Source: Stenotrophomonas sp.
GTDB lineage: Bacteria > Pseudomonadota > Gammaproteobacteria > Xanthomonadales > Xanthomonadaceae
DNA length: 5,608 nucleotides
NCBI GenBank assembly: GCA_003484865.1
Contig: DMZT01000371.1
Span: forward strand, 1-5,608
Direction: 5' to 3'
The notes beneath the pieces were generated by a model, which made no database searches, had not been told where the DNA came from, and saw only the letters and a list, made by a program, of their open reading frames with translations. Below are positions 3,571-5,608 of the stretch, in pieces; the stretch's first letter is position 1, and every line of letters begins with the position of its first letter. The position numbers and the translations under genes were made by a program.

Positions 3571-5608
3571 TCAATGCACGGTGGCGTTCTTGGTATCCAG
3601 GCGATCGATCACGCCCTGCATGGCACTGTCGAAGGCCCCATCGTCGATATGCGCGCGCAGACGGCCCAGGCGCACCATCACCGCCAGCTCTTCCGGCGAG
3701 GCCACGCAGAACCGCACGCCGCGCCGGTTGACGAACAGCAGGCGCTGGGAAATCGGACTGACCCAGGACAGCTTGCCCGCCTGCACCTTGCCGTCCTTGT
3801 CGACGAAATCCAGCCAGCTGCCGATCTCCAGGCCGCGGAAGCGGTCGGCATCGGCATTGTCGAAATCGCTGACATCCACCTTGCTGCCCAGCTCCACCGC
3901 CGCCGATTCCTGCGCCGGCGGCGAAGGCAACGCCACCTGCGGCAGCTCGGGCAGCGCGCGTTCCAGCTCGGGGCGCGATTCGGCGATGCCCTGCAGGGTG
4001 TCGTGCAGCGCATCGATGGCACTGGTCGCCGCGTCGGCATGCACACCCACGCTGGCGAATACCTTGCGCAGCGCGGGGTGCCAGGCCTGCAGCCACGGCT
4101 TGCCGACGATATGCCGGCGCGCCTCGGCCACTTCATCCAGGATCCCATCGGCCAGGCTCAGTGCCTCGCCGACCGAGGCGCCGTCTTCGCCTTCGCGCAG
4201 CACGGTCAGGGTCAGGTGGTGCTGCCACGGCTGGCGCAGGAATGCACCGATCGCCTGCGGCAAGGTGGTGTCGCCAATCCGCCGGTCCAGTTCGGTGCTG
4301 GCCCGCTGGCGCGCCATTTCGAGCTTTTCCTGGCCGCGCTGGGTCTCGGCGGCACGGCGCTCGGCGATCTCGATCCGGCGCCGGTGCTGGGTCAGGAACT
4401 CGCGGAATTCTTCTTCCAGGGTCAGGAAGATGGCCAGGTTCTCGTTGAACTCGGCCACCAGGCGCTCGATGATCTCCTCGACCTTGCCCATCAGCACGCG
4501 CTCGGCCTGGCTCTCGCCGGTGTTGCCTTCGCAGGCCTCGGCCAGCGAATTGAGCAGCTTGCGCGCCGGGTGGGTCTTCTGCACGAACATGCGGCGGTCG
4601 AGCATGGCGACCTTGACGAAGGGCACCACCAGCCGGCCGATCAGCTCGCGCGAGCGGCCCTCCAGGTCGCGCTCATCGAGCATCACGTCGAACAGCATGC
4701 CGACCAGATCGATCGCATCCTCGTCCTGCGGGTCCAGCCGCGCCTGCGCGGGATCGACCCCGAGCCGGGTCGCGCCGGACAGCACTTCGCTCTTCAGGCG
4801 CTGCGCCAGCGACTCACCGTCTTCACCGATCGCCGCGCGCAGGGTCGCGCTGGGCGTGGCCTGCAGCAGTGACAGCACCGACATCATTTCGCGCTGGCTC
4901 AGCGGCCGCTGCTGGCCGACCGCGACGCTGGCCGCCGAGGTGGCGTCCTCGCGCACATGGCGGGTCTGCTGCAGCAGTTCATGCAGGGCATCGAGCAGCA
5001 TGCCCTGGTTGCCCCCAGGGCTGTCACCGCCCTCGCCATGTCCCTCGTGCGCGGCATGCCCGCCGCCCTGGAGGCGGCCACGGCTCTCGGCCCAGCGGTC
5101 GGCGAAGCGGCGGGCCCAGGCCGGTGCCTGGCCCTCTTCGCCCGCCGATCCCATGCTGCTCTCGGGCTCAAAACCCTCGAACGCATCGCGGTCCTCGCGC
5201 GGTGGCGATGGCGCGCGCGGGGCAGGCCGGCGCGCGGCCATCTGCGGCATCACGCCCGCTGCGGCCAGTTGTTCATCCAGATACTCGTAACGCTTGCCGA
5301 TCGGCTGCTGCAGATCGCGCTCGCACAACTTGATGAGCACCAGCCGCACTTCCGGGGCCAGTTCACAATCGGCGAAGGCCTCGTGGATCGCCACACCGAG
5401 GTGCTCGGGGCTGATCGGATTGGTATCGGCCTGCAGTTCCAGCCCCCCGGCGATCATGCCCAGGCGGCGGTCCAGACGCGACAGTACCGGCTTGAAGTCA
5501 CGCAGCAGCACGGTGGCGAAATTGCGCACCGCCAGCCGGGACTCCAGCACGTGTTCGGGCACCAGGCTCAGGCCATCCTCGATCTGGCCGGCCAGGGTGG
5601 CTTCGGCC
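3571..5608 (-). CDS. DUF1631-type protein of unknown function, N-terminus beyond the right edge
   Basis: The reading frame is open from the right edge to the TGA at 3573-3571, giving 678 visible residues. The GTG at 5562 is internal to it and need not be the start; relatives of this family are usually longer, so some N-terminal residues are probably missing. The visible part is largely helical and charged with no signal peptide or membrane helix, so it is probably cytoplasmic. Residues about 120-200 form a low-complexity linker rich in Pro, Glu, Gly and His (QGGGHAAHEGHGEGGD near 180-195). Residues about 300-395 are helical, leading into a probable coiled coil (about 395-445, rich in Glu/Arg). 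After an acidic segment (about 570-590), a compact C-terminal domain (about 593-650) reads GSWLDFVDKDGK, then KLSWVSPISQRLLFVNRRG, then PEELAVMVRLGR. Its alternating beta-like pattern is conserved in DUF1631 proteins. No enzymatic motif is recognised. It lies 71 nt upstream of pntAa on the same strand and could be co-transcribed, although the intervening repeats suggest separate control. Confidence 0.86.
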   Translation of the reverse strand, partial: AEATLAGQIEDGLSLVPEHVLESRLAVRNFATVLLRDFKPVLSRLDRRLGMIAGGLELQADTNPISPEHLGVAIHEAFADCELAPEVRLVLIKLCERDLQQPIGKRYEYLDEQLAAAGVMPQMAARRPAPRAPSPPREDRDAFEGFEPESSMGSAGEEGQAPAWARRFADRWAESRGRLQGGGHAAHEGHGEGGDSPGGNQGMLLDALHELLQQTRHVREDATSAASVAVGQQRPLSQREMMSVLSLLQATPSATLRAAIGEDGESLAQRLKSEVLSGATRLGVDPAQARLDPQDEDAIDLVGMLFDVMLDERDLEGRSRELIGRLVVPFVKVAMLDRRMFVQKTHPARKLLNSLAEACEGNTGESQAERVLMGKVEEIIERLVAEFNENLAIFLTLEEEFREFLTQHRRRIEIAERRAAETQRGQEKLEMARQRASTELDRRIGDTTLPQAIGAFLRQPWQHHLTLTVLREGEDGASVGEALSLADGILDEVAEARRHIVGKPWLQAWHPALRKVFASVGVHADAATSAIDALHDTLQGIAESRPELERALPELPQVALPSPPAQESAAVELGSKVDVSDFDNADADRFRGLEIGSWLDFVDKDGKVQAGKLSWVSPISQRLLFVNRRGVRFCVASPEELAVMVRLGRLRAHIDDGAFDSAMQGVIDRLDTKNATVH

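Noticed and set aside
3391..5290. Two very long plus-strand reading frames (493 and 569 codons) opposite the DUF1631-type gene
   Set aside because: They are antisense shadows of a real high-GC gene: composition is dominated by Ser/Arg or Gln/His/Leu runs, no domain is recognisable, and the minus-strand frame has the coherent protein.
1..5608. CRISPR array, tRNA, rRNA, insertion sequence or phage attachment site
   Set aside because: No spaced identical repeats, cloverleaf sequences, transposase-like proteins or terminal inverted repeats were seen; the only repeats are the coding 18-residue units, the proline run and the short pntAa upstream words.

Overview
This 5.6 kb window is high-GC chromosomal DNA. 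Gene content and protein sequences suggest a gammaproteobacterium of the Xanthomonadaceae (Stenotrophomonas/Xanthomonas/Pseudoxanthomonas-like). That placement is inferred from protein resemblance and strong GC-rich codon use; there is no rRNA or tRNA marker. No mobile element, CRISPR array or RNA gene was seen. Coding density is high, and both edges cut through genes.

Layout, left to right. Positions 1-582 (minus) hold the N-terminal part of PntB, the membrane beta subunit of proton-translocating NAD(P) transhydrogenase. Positions 585-893 (minus) hold the small membrane subunit PntAb, directly upstream of pntB. Positions 894-1023 are a 130-nt divergent promoter region. Positions 1024-2365 (plus) form a tightly overlapping three-gene operon: an ECF-type sigma factor, a small single-pass membrane protein resembling the DUF3619 type, and an exported Gln/Arg-rich repeat protein of the DUF3106 type. 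A strong hairpin at 2373-2413 separates this operon from the convergent gene pntAa (2417-3499, minus), the soluble NAD(H)-binding alpha subunit. A 71-nt gap with three copies of CTGATCGT follows. The rest (3571 to the right edge, minus) is a large DUF1631-type protein of unknown function, lacking its N-terminus.

The transhydrogenase needs PntAa, PntAb and PntB together to couple hydride transfer from NADH to NADP+ with inward proton flow. The three genes commonly form one operon, but here pntAa is cut off from pntAb-pntB by the opposite-strand sigma-factor operon and its terminator. The two halves therefore probably have separate promoters. The sigma factor operon looks like a compact envelope-signalling unit: a transcription factor, a candidate membrane-bound anti-sigma partner, and a periplasmic protein with an 18-residue helical repeat. 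Its signal and targets cannot be read from the sequence. It is the best candidate here for a poorly described system.
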